Shown: positions 26,384 to 35,660 of the stretch, one piece after another | How the letters are laid out: each line of letters starts with the position of its first letter | How positions within the stretch are numbered: position 1 is the stretch's first letter | NCBI RefSeq assembly: GCF_016634425.1 | Contig: NZ_JAEPES010000001.1 | Location: 434,001-498,000 of the forward strand | Length of the DNA stretch: 64,000 bases | DNA from: Lacisediminihabitans changchengi | Lineage (GTDB): Bacteria > Actinomycetota > Actinomycetes > Actinomycetales > Microbacteriaceae | Direction of reading: 5' to 3' | The notes under the pieces: generated by a model | The model's database searches: none | The model's input: only the letters and a program-made list of their open reading frames with translations | Told to the model about the DNA's origin: nothing | Translations under genes and position numbers: made by a program

Positions 26384-26389
26384 AGCCTA
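26384..26389 (-). promoter_or_regulatory. -10 box TAGGCT for the flippase gene
   Basis: TAGGCT reads on the minus strand 41 nt before GTG 26342. A start near 26377 would exclude the ATG at 26408 and so decides the start codon. Confidence 0.4.
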
Positions 26390-26468
26390 TCGTTGTGGCG
26401 CATTTCATCGAGCATGAGCCGCCAGTACACTCGATCCCGGCGCTCGTTCGCCGGAAGGCTGGTGTCGA

Positions 26469-27668
26469 TTGCCCCGACTGCTCGATCGTTTCGTCGCATT
26501 TGCGATCCTTGTGGTCCCGCCGTCTACGATCATCGCGATTCACGGATTCGGCGACGACGAGGAGAACGCGCTCCGGATCGCCCATTCGGCGCTCGATGCG
26601 TCAACGCCGAAAAGCCGGGTAGTGCTTCTCTCGAAGAACCCCGACGACTCGCGGGCGCTCTATCGAATCGCCAACCGGCAGAACAAGCCACTCGATCGAG
26701 AGCCTCGCTTCGTTTCGAAGAATACGATTCGTGGACTCTGGATATTCCTCCGCGCCCGGGTGGTCTTCTATACCCATGGATTGTTCGGCAGCCCCCGATC
26801 CGGAAGAAGACGGATTCACGTGCTTCTCGGCCACGGTCACGGTCCGAAAAGTGCGAAGCCGAACGGAGCCCAATTCCACTACCTCGCAGATCTCGCCAGC
26901 ACGAACTCGAGCACATGGGGGCTCCAGGTCATCCGTGATCTGGGGATAACCGCCGAGGATGCCGCTGTCGTCACCGGCAATCCGCGCGAAGATGCGTTCG
27001 ACGAGTCAGCCGATCGAAGCAGACTCAGCGCACTAGGCATTGATCCGGGTCGCCCGGTTGTCGTATGGCTCCCCACCTACCGGGTCAGTGATCATGCAGC
27101 CTTCGGCGGGTGGGTCGACGGCGAGCGGCTGGACACGATGGATGAGTACCGACGGTCGATGGCTGAGCTCAAGACGCTCTGTGCTCAGCACGACATCACC
27201 CTGGTGACCAAATCCCACGTGCTCGACGCCCAAGGCGTCTCTGACGAGTGGGAGATCTCCTCCATCACCAACGAGAGCCTGCGCAGCGCGGGCCTCTCGT
27301 TCTATCAGTTCCTGCAGCTCAGCGACGGTCTCGTATCGGATTTTTCCAGCGTCTGGGTCGACTACCTCTCGTCAGGTAAATCGATCGGCTTGCTGATCCA
27401 TGACGTCGATGCATACGCAGAGGCGCGCGGGCTCAATACGCCATCGATCCGCACAGTCGCAGCAGAACTCGAGTTGTCCGACAGCTCCCGGCTGGAAAGA
27501 TTCGTCGAGTCGATCGCCAATGGTGCGATCTGGAAGTCGGAGGCCCTTGCCGCGGTGAAAGAGTCCATTGAGTTCCCAAAAGTGGATCACCGTTCGGACG
27601 CCGTCATCGATTCCGTGATCTTCTACGCGGGCGCCCATTCGGTCTCGGTACCCCTCACCCTTAGGTAA
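26469..27668 (+). CDS. CDP-glycerol glycerophosphotransferase-like protein (TagF/TagB family)
   Basis: This 399-residue GT-B-like protein holds VLLGHGHGPK near 119-128, TGNPREDAF, VWLPTYR and the late block SDFSSVWVDYLSSGKSIGLLIHD. The SD-x-SS-x3-DY pattern is the signature of teichoic acid glycerophosphotransferases and of related alditol- or sugar-phosphate polymerases. The start is TTG with GGAAGG about 10 nt upstream. No CDP-glycerol synthase is in the window, so the donor may be another CDP-alditol or a sugar phosphate. It suggests a teichoic-acid-like phosphodiester polymer. Confidence 0.75.
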   Translation: MPRLLDRFVAFAILVVPPSTIIAIHGFGDDEENALRIAHSALDASTPKSRVVLLSKNPDDSRALYRIANRQNKPLDREPRFVSKNTIRGLWIFLRARVVFYTHGLFGSPRSGRRRIHVLLGHGHGPKSAKPNGAQFHYLADLASTNSSTWGLQVIRDLGITAEDAAVVTGNPREDAFDESADRSRLSALGIDPGRPVVVWLPTYRVSDHAAFGGWVDGERLDTMDEYRRSMAELKTLCAQHDITLVTKSHVLDAQGVSDEWEISSITNESLRSAGLSFYQFLQLSDGLVSDFSSVWVDYLSSGKSIGLLIHDVDAYAEARGLNTPSIRTVAAELELSDSSRLERFVESIANGAIWKSEALAAVKESIEFPKVDHRSDAVIDSVIFYAGAHSVSVPLTLR

Positions 27669-27671
27669 GCT
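27666..27671 (+). promoter_or_regulatory. -10 box of a leaderless promoter
   Basis: TAAGCT overlaps the TAA stop of the upstream gene and ends 7 nt before the ATG at 27679, which lacks a Shine-Dalgarno sequence. Confidence 0.4.
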
Positions 27672-27678
27672 CGCTGCC

Positions 27679-29019
27679 ATGACTCAAGCGCTCGTTGCCA
27701 TCGGGGCGCTCGCCACCATTGCACTCATCTTCAGTTCCCGCGAATATCGTTCGGGCTGGGGACCGGCGCTCCGGCGAATCCCGCTTCTGGTCTACCCCGC
27801 CGCAGCGGGCGTCTGGCCGATCATCGCCACCATTTTCGGGTACTACCTGAAAGATGCGAATCGGCCGCTGCGCACGGAGCAACTGTTCGCGTTCCAGTTC
27901 GCGCCACTGCTTCTTGTCAGTGTGATTGTCGCTGTGATTGCAATGGTTCGCGGCTTTCAATTCGTGCTGCTTCCGACGTTCGCTCTGGTTGCGATCCTTC
28001 TCGCGGAAGCTGTGGGCGCTCTCGTGCTCGGCCAGTCGTGGGGGCATGTGCTCGCTGCCACCGCAGCTCTGGCTCCCGCGCTCTTCGTCCGGCGAGAAGG
28101 CGGCCAGTTGGACATCCTTAAACGGGGCGTGACCTTGGCGCTCGCGCTTCTTGTTCTGGTTCTTGCGGTCTTTGTCTTCGTGAAGCCGGAACTCGCTCTC
28201 CGCCCGTGCGCTCAGAGCTTCAAATGTCTGCTCAGCGACCGCGCACTCACTGTCGACTTCGGAGCCGGGAGCAATGTGACCGGTGTGACCCTTGCCCTCA
28301 TCGCGCCGGCTGTCGTCTACACCATCAAAGGATGGCGCGCCTGGATTCTGCCGCTACCCGTGCTGATGATCGTGATGCTCAGCGGAAGTCGCACCGCGAT
28401 GGTGGCGGTAGTACTTGGGTCGGTTCTCTCGTTGTTCCTTCGTATCGACTGGTTCGGACGGCGCCCGTGGGTGCTCGCCGCTCCGGTACTCCTGGTGAGC
28501 CTGATACCCGCATTCGTGGCTTTTCCACACGCGGCCTTCACAAATCGAGGGAACCTCTGGGGACTCGCCCGTGGACTGATTGAACAGTCTCCTCTGTTCG
28601 GCCAGGGCGCATCCTTCTGGATCCGCAACTCCGGTCCGATCAACAATGGCCTGACTTCGTACAGCCCACACAACCTCTGGCTCGGTCTGGCTGTCGACAT
28701 CGGCATCGTCGGCGTCATCGCGGTTATCGCGGCGACCGTGGCCGGCTATATCACGTCGTCGAAAGCCGGGCGTGGATACGCCTGGCCGTTCATTTTCGCG
28801 ATGCTGTCGGCCGGCATTCTCGAGGCAACCGTGCTGTACCAGCGTCTGAGCCCCTTCCCGGTCGGACTGCTCATGGCCCTCACCGCGCTTGCCATCGGCT
28901 ACGCCGACCGCAAGCTCCCAGCCGAACCCGACGTTTCAACAAATGGACCGACGGAGCGGACGACCCCGGCGCCCATCGACGGCCCGACCGCCGAAGAGCT
29001 CTTGCGTCCTCGGAACTAG
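27679..29019 (+). CDS. O-antigen polymerase/ligase-like membrane protein
   Basis: This 446-residue protein has about eleven helices and a short hydrophilic C-terminus rich in Pro and Thr. SGSRTAMVAVVLGSV and the loop LTSYSPHNLWLGLAVDIG (His in the ligase position) place it in the O-antigen ligase/polymerase superfamily. It is the third such gene here. Its stop codon shares CTAG (29016-29019) with the convergent GT2 gene. Confidence 0.75.
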   Translation: MTQALVAIGALATIALIFSSREYRSGWGPALRRIPLLVYPAAAGVWPIIATIFGYYLKDANRPLRTEQLFAFQFAPLLLVSVIVAVIAMVRGFQFVLLPTFALVAILLAEAVGALVLGQSWGHVLAATAALAPALFVRREGGQLDILKRGVTLALALLVLVLAVFVFVKPELALRPCAQSFKCLLSDRALTVDFGAGSNVTGVTLALIAPAVVYTIKGWRAWILPLPVLMIVMLSGSRTAMVAVVLGSVLSLFLRIDWFGRRPWVLAAPVLLVSLIPAFVAFPHAAFTNRGNLWGLARGLIEQSPLFGQGASFWIRNSGPINNGLTSYSPHNLWLGLAVDIGIVGVIAVIAATVAGYITSSKAGRGYAWPFIFAMLSAGILEATVLYQRLSPFPVGLLMALTALAIGYADRKLPAEPDVSTNGPTERTTPAPIDGPTAEELLRPRN

Positions 29020-30005
29020 CTCGGTCGGTTCTGCCGTTTCCAGCGGAGCCCGACTGGATACCCGGCCATCTTGGCCAGATCACCGGCGACGACGATGACT
29101 GGCACGAGCGCGAGCCCCCGGGTGAGCCCGGTACCGAACTCCTCTCGTGCACGCCACACACGACGTACGTACTTCGACAGGTAAAGGCTTCCCGCGGCGA
29201 CGAGCGGGATGAGTACGATCGGCTGCCAGAAGGCGACGACGACCAGCGCAATCCCCCCGGAGTACGCCAGATAGCGCACGGAGTGCCGCTTCGCCCACAA
29301 CCCGGCCTTGCCGTCGCCGCGGGCGTACCGGTAGTACTGCACCATGAATTCGCGCACGCTATGCCGGGCGGACCACGTAACAGTGGCCAACGGAGCGAAT
29401 GCGAATCGGTGCCCCAGTTCCTTCAGCCGAAGATCAAAGACAAGGTCCTCGCAGTAGTCGAGCCATTCCGGATACCCGCCGGCCTGAGACCACGCGTCGC
29501 GCGTAAACGCGATCGATCTGCTTGACGGCAGGAACGTCGCTGAATCGATCTCAGTCAACCGCGGGGTGGCGGTGAACGCGATGGCTCGTTCGACAAGAGA
29601 TTCGCCCGTCGGGCGGAAGAAACCGCTGACAACTGTGGGCGTCGGTTGCCCGTCGAATGAGTCGAGCAACGACTCGATCCACCCCGGATCAAGCACGGTT
29701 CCGCCGTCAGTCACCAGAATCCATGGCGATTCCGCAAGTGAGATGGCGGTATTCCGCCCCTGGGAGATATTCGCGCCGGGGCGCTCGACGATCCGAACGG
29801 CTGTTCCGGCTGGAGGACTCCATGCCGTCAATATCTCAACGGTGTCATCGGCGGACCCTCCGTCCACGATCACCACCTCGCTCGGTAGATGGCGCTGTGC
29901 GGAGAGGCTTCGGAGGAAGGTCGGCAAGCTGTGGCCCTCGTTCAGCACCGTGAGCACGAGGCTCGCCGGACGCACGTGTGAGTTCGGTACCGCCGCGAGG
30001 GTCAC
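29016..30005 (-). CDS. Family 2 glycosyltransferase with C-terminal membrane helices
   Basis: This 329-residue protein has a GT2 core with LTVLNEGHSL, VIVDGGSADDT and LVTDGGTVLDPGW as the DXD-equivalent. EWLDYCEDLVFDLRL is the acceptor-side ED motif. Two hydrophobic helices at about 250-290 anchor it to the membrane. The start GTG 30005 overlaps the stop of the upstream GT2 gene (GTGA, 30002-30005), so they are coupled. It resembles membrane GT2 enzymes of the succinoglycan type. The substrate is unknown. Confidence 0.8.
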   Translation of the reverse strand: MTLAAVPNSHVRPASLVLTVLNEGHSLPTFLRSLSAQRHLPSEVVIVDGGSADDTVEILTAWSPPAGTAVRIVERPGANISQGRNTAISLAESPWILVTDGGTVLDPGWIESLLDSFDGQPTPTVVSGFFRPTGESLVERAIAFTATPRLTEIDSATFLPSSRSIAFTRDAWSQAGGYPEWLDYCEDLVFDLRLKELGHRFAFAPLATVTWSARHSVREFMVQYYRYARGDGKAGLWAKRHSVRYLAYSGGIALVVVAFWQPIVLIPLVAAGSLYLSKYVRRVWRAREEFGTGLTRGLALVPVIVVAGDLAKMAGYPVGLRWKRQNRPS

Positions 30006-30859
30006 GCGCCAGGAACTTTTCCTGAATTGGCCGATGCCTCGGGGTGCCGGCGTTCTGCGAACCGACCGCCGAAGATGAACTCCGGGTATAGGGCGTAGAA
30101 CTTTACGAGGGATGCGATCTCATGCGCCCAGGGCGACAGTCTGAAATGCGCGGTTTCCCGCGCCCAACCGTGGTTCCAGCGGAACTGGCCCGCAAGTACG
30201 ACCGGACGACCGGATCGCCAGGATCGGATGGCGATGTCCTTGTCCTCGTAGTAGATGAAGAACCGCTCATCCCACCCTTTGAGCGCGGCGAACGTCGCAG
30301 CGGAACCTGCGACCACTGCGCCCATGCTCCAGAAAATGAATCGCTCCTGACCCGGCTCTGCGAAGACCAGATAGGAGTGATGAACCGCGGACTGACGTGA
30401 GACACGATTGACCACCTTCGACAGCAGCAGTGGTGCTCCGCGCCCGTTCGGCTGATCTCGGCCGTCGTTGTTAACGAGTTGGGGACTCACCAACCCACCA
30501 TTCCGTTCAATTGTTTGCGCGAGGTCGGGCAGATCATCGAATTCGACCGAGACGTCAGGATTCACGAACGCGATGAATTCCCCACGCGCAGCGGCGAGGC
30601 CGACATTGTTCGCGGCACTGAAACCGACGTTGTGATCGAGTCTGATCACGGTGGCGCCCAGCCGTTCAGCTACGAGCGCGCTGTCGTCCGTCGAGCTGTT
30701 GTCGACGACGATCCATTCGACGTCGGCGGGGGTCGGACGCGACCAGTACCGCTCCAGTTCACTGGCACTGTTGAACGCGACGGTGATCAACGTCCACGGA
30801 AAAGGCACGATAGTCGATTCCCTTGTGGCCAAAGAGCGGGGATATCCCGGTCGACCCAT
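30002..30859 (-). CDS. Family 2 glycosyltransferase, rhamnosyltransferase-like
   Basis: This GT2 has 285 residues if it starts at ATG 30859. A GTG at 30808, closer to the first GT2 strand (TLITVAFNS), is also possible. Motifs are VVDNSSTDDS, NVGFSAANNVGL, FVNPDV as the DXD region and FIYYEDKDIAIR as the acceptor block. The NVGF..N and ED motifs are typical of rhamnosyl- and galactofuranosyl-type GT2 enzymes. It is the first gene of a coupled pair and diverges from the GH39-like gene. Confidence 0.8.
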   Translation of the reverse strand: MGRPGYPRSLATRESTIVPFPWTLITVAFNSASELERYWSRPTPADVEWIVVDNSSTDDSALVAERLGATVIRLDHNVGFSAANNVGLAAARGEFIAFVNPDVSVEFDDLPDLAQTIERNGGLVSPQLVNNDGRDQPNGRGAPLLLSKVVNRVSRQSAVHHSYLVFAEPGQERFIFWSMGAVVAGSAATFAALKGWDERFFIYYEDKDIAIRSWRSGRPVVLAGQFRWNHGWARETAHFRLSPWAHEIASLVKFYALYPEFIFGGRFAERRHPEASANSGKVPGA

Positions 30860-30920
30860 CCTAATCCTCTCGTTCGCGACAGGCCCGGCCCACGCCGTGC
30901 GTCGTCGCACCGAGTAAAGG

Positions 30921-30926
30921 TAAGCT
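30921..30926 (+). promoter_or_regulatory. Candidate -10 box for the GH39-like gene
   Basis: TAAGCT lies 61 nt upstream of the GTG at 30988. The leader would carry the ribosome binding site GAGAGGTCC. Confidence 0.3.
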
Positions 30927-30987
30927 CGCCCATCGGCATTCCATTGTCGAGATGCGGGAACCACCCAGCTGTAAATGAGAGGTCCTC

Positions 30988-33522
30988 GTGAGAAACAACG
31001 CCCCAGCGCCCACATTGGTGAGACGCGCCCTCCGAACCACCCGTGTCGCTGCCTGCGTCGCGCTCATCGCTGCCATCGTCGCGGGGTGCACGTCCCCGAC
31101 GCCGACACCGACGCCGAAACTGACAGCGTCGTCGGCTCCCGTCGCGGCCCAGCCTCCGTTTACGCGCACTCCCATCTCTCAAACAACTCCGGAGACGTCG
31201 ACCGCCACTTCGACCACCTCGACGCTGGCTGCGGACTACACGAAAGCCAACGGGACAGTCGATCAGAACGTCTTGATGAACGCATCACAGGGCGGCTACG
31301 CACCGATGCAGAATATGAACTGGTTCCCGGCGCAGGCCGCGCAGATGTCCAGCATGGGGTTAAGAGACATCCGTATCGACCATGTCTTCGACGACAACTA
31401 TTACCACGTTGTGAATATCGCGGCCGACGGAAAAGCAACCTTCGATTTCACCAACCTGGACCGCGTGGTACTTCCTCTGGTGCGAAACGGCATGACGCCA
31501 TTCTTCTCGCTGTCGTACTCTCCGTCCGTGTCGGGTAAAGCGCTCTACAAGGCCCCGGTCTCCACAGAGATCTTCGCTGCGGCGAGCGGCGCGCTCGTCG
31601 CGCATTACAAGGCGATGGGGATGTCAGGCCGCAATTGGGAGGTCTGGAACGAGATCGACAGCCTGTACACGTACACCGGCACCATCGAGCAATACGAGGC
31701 ACTCTATGCGGCAACCGTTGCCGCAGTGAAAGCCGCCGACTCGACGGCTCAGGTGGGCGGTGCCGCGACCTCGACGATCGGCGAGCTCGGCGGCTGGTCC
31801 TCCCGGTTCCTGCAGTGGCTTACCGCGAACCCGACCGTTCCGGCCGACTTCTTCTCGTACCACAGCTACTACATCGGCGATTTTTCTGACGGGCCGAAGG
31901 CTCAGGCCTGGTTGAAGGCGACCGGTCGCAACATCCCGATCTACATCACCGAGTGGAACAGCAACCCGGCCTCCGGGCTCGGGGTCGGCCAGGGGTCGGA
32001 CACCAACTCGAGTGTCAGCGGATCGAGTTACGTTGCGAAGCGGCTGTACACCGCGATCGGAGCCGGTGCCGCCAAGATCTTCTGGTTCGGCCCCCTTGAG
32101 GGTGCGAATCCGAGCAAGGCCTATCTCGGCGACCTCGGACTGATCACCATGGATGGGCACCGGAAGTCAGTCGGAAACGTCTTCGAGATGTACTCCCACC
32201 TTGATCCGACGAGGATCGCCGCGACGATAGCGGGTGCGGGAACAGACACCAAAGATGTCTTCGGGCTGATGACGAAGAATCCCACGAAGAAGAAAGCCAC
32301 CCTGCTTCTCTGGAACAACACTGCCGTGGACAGCACGATGGCCGTCTCGCTTACCAAGCTCCCCTACTCGAAGTCGAACTTCGAGATCTCGCAGACCATG
32401 GTGAGCGATCACAAGGGCAACTCGTTCGCCGACACCTCGACCGCAGTCGACTATCGCTATCCGAGCCCGAATGAAAACGCGCCGGTCATCAGCGATACCA
32501 TCGTCGCAGGAGCCTCCGCGTACAAGAAATCCATTCGAATTCCAGCCCACGGGATCACCGAGCTCACGTTCACTCCCTCTACGAAGAAGGCACAGGCGGC
32601 CACACCCGTTGCGCAGCCATCCAACATCGACCTCGCCGCGTCCGGTGCAGGCTCGACAGTGACGACGACCTCCTCGTCTGCGGAGGTACCGATCGCGGGT
32701 TGGGGCACCGCAAACCTAATCGACGGGCGCCGGATCAGCGTGCCGTGGGTTGGAAAGGGCGCCGAAGGATGGAGCTCCGCCGGTCACGCGGACCAGTCGG
32801 CTACAGAATCCGCCAGAGTCGACTTCGGAAAATCAAGGGCGGTAGATTCCGTCGTCATGTGGTCTCGCAACTCAGCGGGCCACGAAGGAGAAGGATTCCC
32901 CTCCGACTTCACGATCAAGGGTTCGAGCGACAACGCCACCTGGACCGATCTGAGCGCCGTCACCAACTATCACGCGAAGACAACTGTGATCGGCCCGCAG
33001 ACTTTCACCTTCGAACCGAAAAGCGTCCGTTATCTCAAGGTGGAAGCGACCAAGCTCGCTCGCCCGTCTTCGGAGAATGGAGCCTCGGTGTACCACTTTC
33101 AGCTCACCGAGCTCGAGGCCTATCGGAATGGTCTGAGCAATGGCGGATTCGAGGGAACGAAGCTGTCACCCTGGAAGGCTCGCGGCAGCGCGAAGGTGCA
33201 ATCGCTCGTCGTGCACGGCGGAAACGCTGCGGTCGCGCTGACCAAGGCCGGATCTCGTCTCACCTATGCCGTGGCCGGCCTCACGCCCGGCACTACCTAC
33301 ACCGTCGGGGGCTACGTGAGGTCGAGCGCCACCGGGGGCGGTATGACCCTTCAGGCAGGCAGCAGCGCGGCTTCCACGGTGTCCCCGAAGTGGGCAGCCA
33401 CTTGGGTCACGTTCACGACGGCCAAAGGCCAGACCACGGCCGATCTGACGATCACCAAAACGGGCGGCGGCACAGGCTGGGCGGACGACCTCACCATGAC
33501 CTCGAAGACCGGCCAGAACTAG
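30988..33522 (+). CDS. Lipoprotein with GH39-like hydrolase, discoidin-like and carbohydrate-binding-like domains
   Basis: This 844-residue exported protein has an Arg-rich n-region, a hydrophobic core and the lipobox VAGC (Cys34), so it should be a membrane-anchored lipoprotein. A Pro/Thr-rich linker (about 35-80) leads to a TIM-barrel-like domain. WEVWNEID (Asn221-Glu222) gives the acid/base, and YITEWNS (Glu322) the likely nucleophile, as in GH39 and related clan GH-A enzymes. About 575-715 resembles an F5/8-type discoidin domain, and about 716-844 a CBM-like beta-sandwich (NGGFEG start). It probably cuts or trims an extracellular glycan. The start is GTG with GAGAGG upstream. Confidence 0.8.
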   Translation: MRNNAPAPTLVRRALRTTRVAACVALIAAIVAGCTSPTPTPTPKLTASSAPVAAQPPFTRTPISQTTPETSTATSTTSTLAADYTKANGTVDQNVLMNASQGGYAPMQNMNWFPAQAAQMSSMGLRDIRIDHVFDDNYYHVVNIAADGKATFDFTNLDRVVLPLVRNGMTPFFSLSYSPSVSGKALYKAPVSTEIFAAASGALVAHYKAMGMSGRNWEVWNEIDSLYTYTGTIEQYEALYAATVAAVKAADSTAQVGGAATSTIGELGGWSSRFLQWLTANPTVPADFFSYHSYYIGDFSDGPKAQAWLKATGRNIPIYITEWNSNPASGLGVGQGSDTNSSVSGSSYVAKRLYTAIGAGAAKIFWFGPLEGANPSKAYLGDLGLITMDGHRKSVGNVFEMYSHLDPTRIAATIAGAGTDTKDVFGLMTKNPTKKKATLLLWNNTAVDSTMAVSLTKLPYSKSNFEISQTMVSDHKGNSFADTSTAVDYRYPSPNENAPVISDTIVAGASAYKKSIRIPAHGITELTFTPSTKKAQAATPVAQPSNIDLAASGAGSTVTTTSSSAEVPIAGWGTANLIDGRRISVPWVGKGAEGWSSAGHADQSATESARVDFGKSRAVDSVVMWSRNSAGHEGEGFPSDFTIKGSSDNATWTDLSAVTNYHAKTTVIGPQTFTFEPKSVRYLKVEATKLARPSSENGASVYHFQLTELEAYRNGLSNGGFEGTKLSPWKARGSAKVQSLVVHGGNAAVALTKAGSRLTYAVAGLTPGTTYTVGGYVRSSATGGGMTLQAGSSAASTVSPKWAATWVTFTTAKGQTTADLTITKTGGGTGWADDLTMTSKTGQN

Positions 33523-33547
33523 CTCGATCCCAAGCCGAAGGCGGCCC

Positions 33548-34663
33548 TCACAGTGAGTTGTTCATCCACTCGGTGAATGACGCGTCGAACGCTTCGCGGG
33601 AGAACTTTCCGCTCCAGCGGCGGCAGTCGTCCGGGTCGAGAGCCAAGGCCTGGCCGATCGCACGGCCGACGTCTTCTTTCACCAGAGCCTCAAAGTGGAC
33701 GCCGGAGACACCGGCATCCACGGTCTCGGCCGATCCGCCGATCGCGTTGGCGACGACCGGAGTCCCGAGCGCCATCGCTTCCACCGGCATGATCCCGAAA
33801 TCCTCGAGCGGGGGGAATACGAATACCGATGCCCGCTGGTAGATGGCGTAAAGGAGCGCACTCGACGGGTCGTCGACGAAGGTAACGGGAACTGATGCCT
33901 CCGCCCCCTGTGCAACGAGCCGAGGCCTTTCTGGGCCGCCTCCTGCAAGCACCACCGGCATCCCGACTTCTTCGCCGGATGCGATCACCAGATCAAGCCG
34001 CTTGTACGGAATGAAACGTGATGCTCCGAGTACGAAATCGGCAGGGAGGGAATCGAGAATCGCCAACTCGTCGCCACCGAGGTGAGTTCGCCAGTCCGCG
34101 ACGGACTGGAGCGCCGTCGTTTCGACCGGCGGATAGATCACCGTCGCGTCACGATGCCAGTTGAAACTGATGCGATCGCGCACGAAGTTGCTTATTCCCG
34201 CGACAGCCGTTGCTTCCTGTGCCCGCTTGCGATCGAGCGGTCGCAACACGACGGACCCCGCTTTGGCGATCAGGCCGTTGCCTCGCTCGTCCATCTCCCG
34301 ATTCCAGATATATCTGGCCGGCGTATAGGCGTAAATCAACTTTGGCGCGTCGGCGTTCAGGCCGCGTGGGCGAATGTGGTGGCTGAAGAGGTGGGAGCTT
34401 GCAAGCACCCAGTCGTATTCCTTGTTCGACGGTATGGCCGAGCGCCACGCCGCAGTAAGAAAGGGAACCGAGGCCGCCTTGCGACCGCGCAGTGGCGAGT
34501 CGGCTAGCCAGAGCTCTCGAACGTTGCGATCAGGAAATCGATGCGGAGCGTTCGACCAAGGCGTGACCAGGTCGGCGTCGGGATAGAGCGCGGCAATCGC
34601 CTCGAGAACATTCTCGGAACCGCCACGAGCTTCGATCCACTCGTGGGCAATCAGGCCGACCAT
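33548..34663 (-). CDS. Family 4 glycosyltransferase
   Basis: This 371-residue GT-B enzyme has EWIEARGGSENVLEAI at the N-terminus (the donor-side G-G-S motif), GASRFIPYKRLDLVI, and the C-terminal E-x7-E region FPPLEDFGIMPVEAMALGTPVV. These match GT4 mannosyl/glucosyltransferases of the WcaC/PimB type. The ATG at 34663 gives the standard GT4 start; the 25 extra upstream residues look non-native. It is the last gene of the long minus-strand run. The GC is higher than in the genes upstream of it. Confidence 0.85.
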   Translation of the reverse strand: MVGLIAHEWIEARGGSENVLEAIAALYPDADLVTPWSNAPHRFPDRNVRELWLADSPLRGRKAASVPFLTAAWRSAIPSNKEYDWVLASSHLFSHHIRPRGLNADAPKLIYAYTPARYIWNREMDERGNGLIAKAGSVVLRPLDRKRAQEATAVAGISNFVRDRISFNWHRDATVIYPPVETTALQSVADWRTHLGGDELAILDSLPADFVLGASRFIPYKRLDLVIASGEEVGMPVVLAGGGPERPRLVAQGAEASVPVTFVDDPSSALLYAIYQRASVFVFPPLEDFGIMPVEAMALGTPVVANAIGGSAETVDAGVSGVHFEALVKEDVGRAIGQALALDPDDCRRWSGKFSREAFDASFTEWMNNSL

Positions 34664-34765
34664 ATCAAACGCTTTCCGCGCCCCTCGGCGATAAGCAGTA
34701 ACCGTAATGTCTGCCGCGATTCGTCCGAGGCTCCACAATCCTAGAACAGTCAGGACACGCCGGCT

Positions 34766-34786
34766 CGCGGCACCTTAGAAGCCGCG
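34766..34786 (-). terminator. Hairpin between two GT genes
   Basis: CGCGGC / GCCGCG with a 9-nt loop sits in the 187-bp gap after the GT2 stop (34851). No T-run follows. It may be a partial terminator or an RNA processing site. Confidence 0.3.
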
Positions 34787-34850
34787 TGCGGCAAGCCTTT
34801 CAAACGACTTCACGTGACCTGTGTTACTTAGCCGTGACTCGATTTAGGTC

Positions 34851-35654
34851 TTACCTCGTTGAACGCTTCGAGGTGAAAGCTCTCGGTTGATTGAGAGACC
34901 TGCGGACTGCCCTGTACCCGTTGAGAAGCCTCACAAAGCCAGCATCCAGTCTTCGCGCCCACGGCGGATATTGAAACCGCTCCGAGCGGACTCGATGTAA
35001 CAGCATGGGAATCTCATCTTTGCGCTGAGCAGACAACCCAGTTCCGTCGTAGTCGACAGAAACTCGATCGCTTCCAAGTATTCTCCCCATCAACCCGAGT
35101 CGGAGGATCAGGTCGTAGTCGCCCGCGAACCCTGCTCGGAGTGAGTACCCGCCTGCTTCCCGTACTGCAGATGCGGAAAATACAGTAGCTGCATGGCAAG
35201 CCGAGCGCATTCCAAACGCATGAAGAAACCAATTATGAGGAACATTTCGTAACAGTTTCTCCGGTTTCCCGGGTTCGACCTGTACGGCGCCAAAGACGAT
35301 AGCTGGCGACTCAAGCTTTTCCGTAGAAACTTGGATCATGTGTCCCAAAGACGCCTGATCATGGAACTTGTCCCCAGCATTCAAATAGAGGATAAACCTG
35401 CCGTTCGCAAGTCCAGTTCCCTTGTTGAGCGCATCGTAGATCCCCGAATCCCCCTCCCTGACATATCGCAGATCGCTGCGCGCCAGGGATTCCATGAATT
35501 CTCTAGTACCGTCGGACGACAAATTATCGACCACGATGTGCTCGATGACTTCTCTATCGGAAATGTCCTGAATCCTGACGGAATTCATCGTCTCTTTCAG
35601 ACCCGCAAGGTTATTCCACGTGATCGTAACGATGCTCAATACTGGCTGTTGCAC
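34851..35654 (-). CDS. Family 2 glycosyltransferase, WcaA/WbbD-like
   Basis: This 267-residue GT2 has SIVTITWNNLAGL, VVDNLSSDGT, GIYDALNKG and LYLNAGDKFHD (the D-equivalent of the DXD). The GDSGIYDALNKG block marks the WcaA/putative colanic acid GT2 group. The GTG start at 35654 lies 6 nt after the flippase stop, with AGGAC just upstream. DNA is AT-richer than at the window ends. The substrate is unknown. Confidence 0.8.
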   Translation of the reverse strand: MQQPVLSIVTITWNNLAGLKETMNSVRIQDISDREVIEHIVVDNLSSDGTREFMESLARSDLRYVREGDSGIYDALNKGTGLANGRFILYLNAGDKFHDQASLGHMIQVSTEKLESPAIVFGAVQVEPGKPEKLLRNVPHNWFLHAFGMRSACHAATVFSASAVREAGGYSLRAGFAGDYDLILRLGLMGRILGSDRVSVDYDGTGLSAQRKDEIPMLLHRVRSERFQYPPWARRLDAGFVRLLNGYRAVRRSLNQPRAFTSKRSTR

Positions 35655-35660
35655 AGTGTC

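Noticed and set aside
26343..26408. Longer flippase start at ATG 26408
   Set aside because: The added residues have many Cys and His, unlike a Wzx N-terminus, and the TAGGCT box would start transcription downstream of that ATG.
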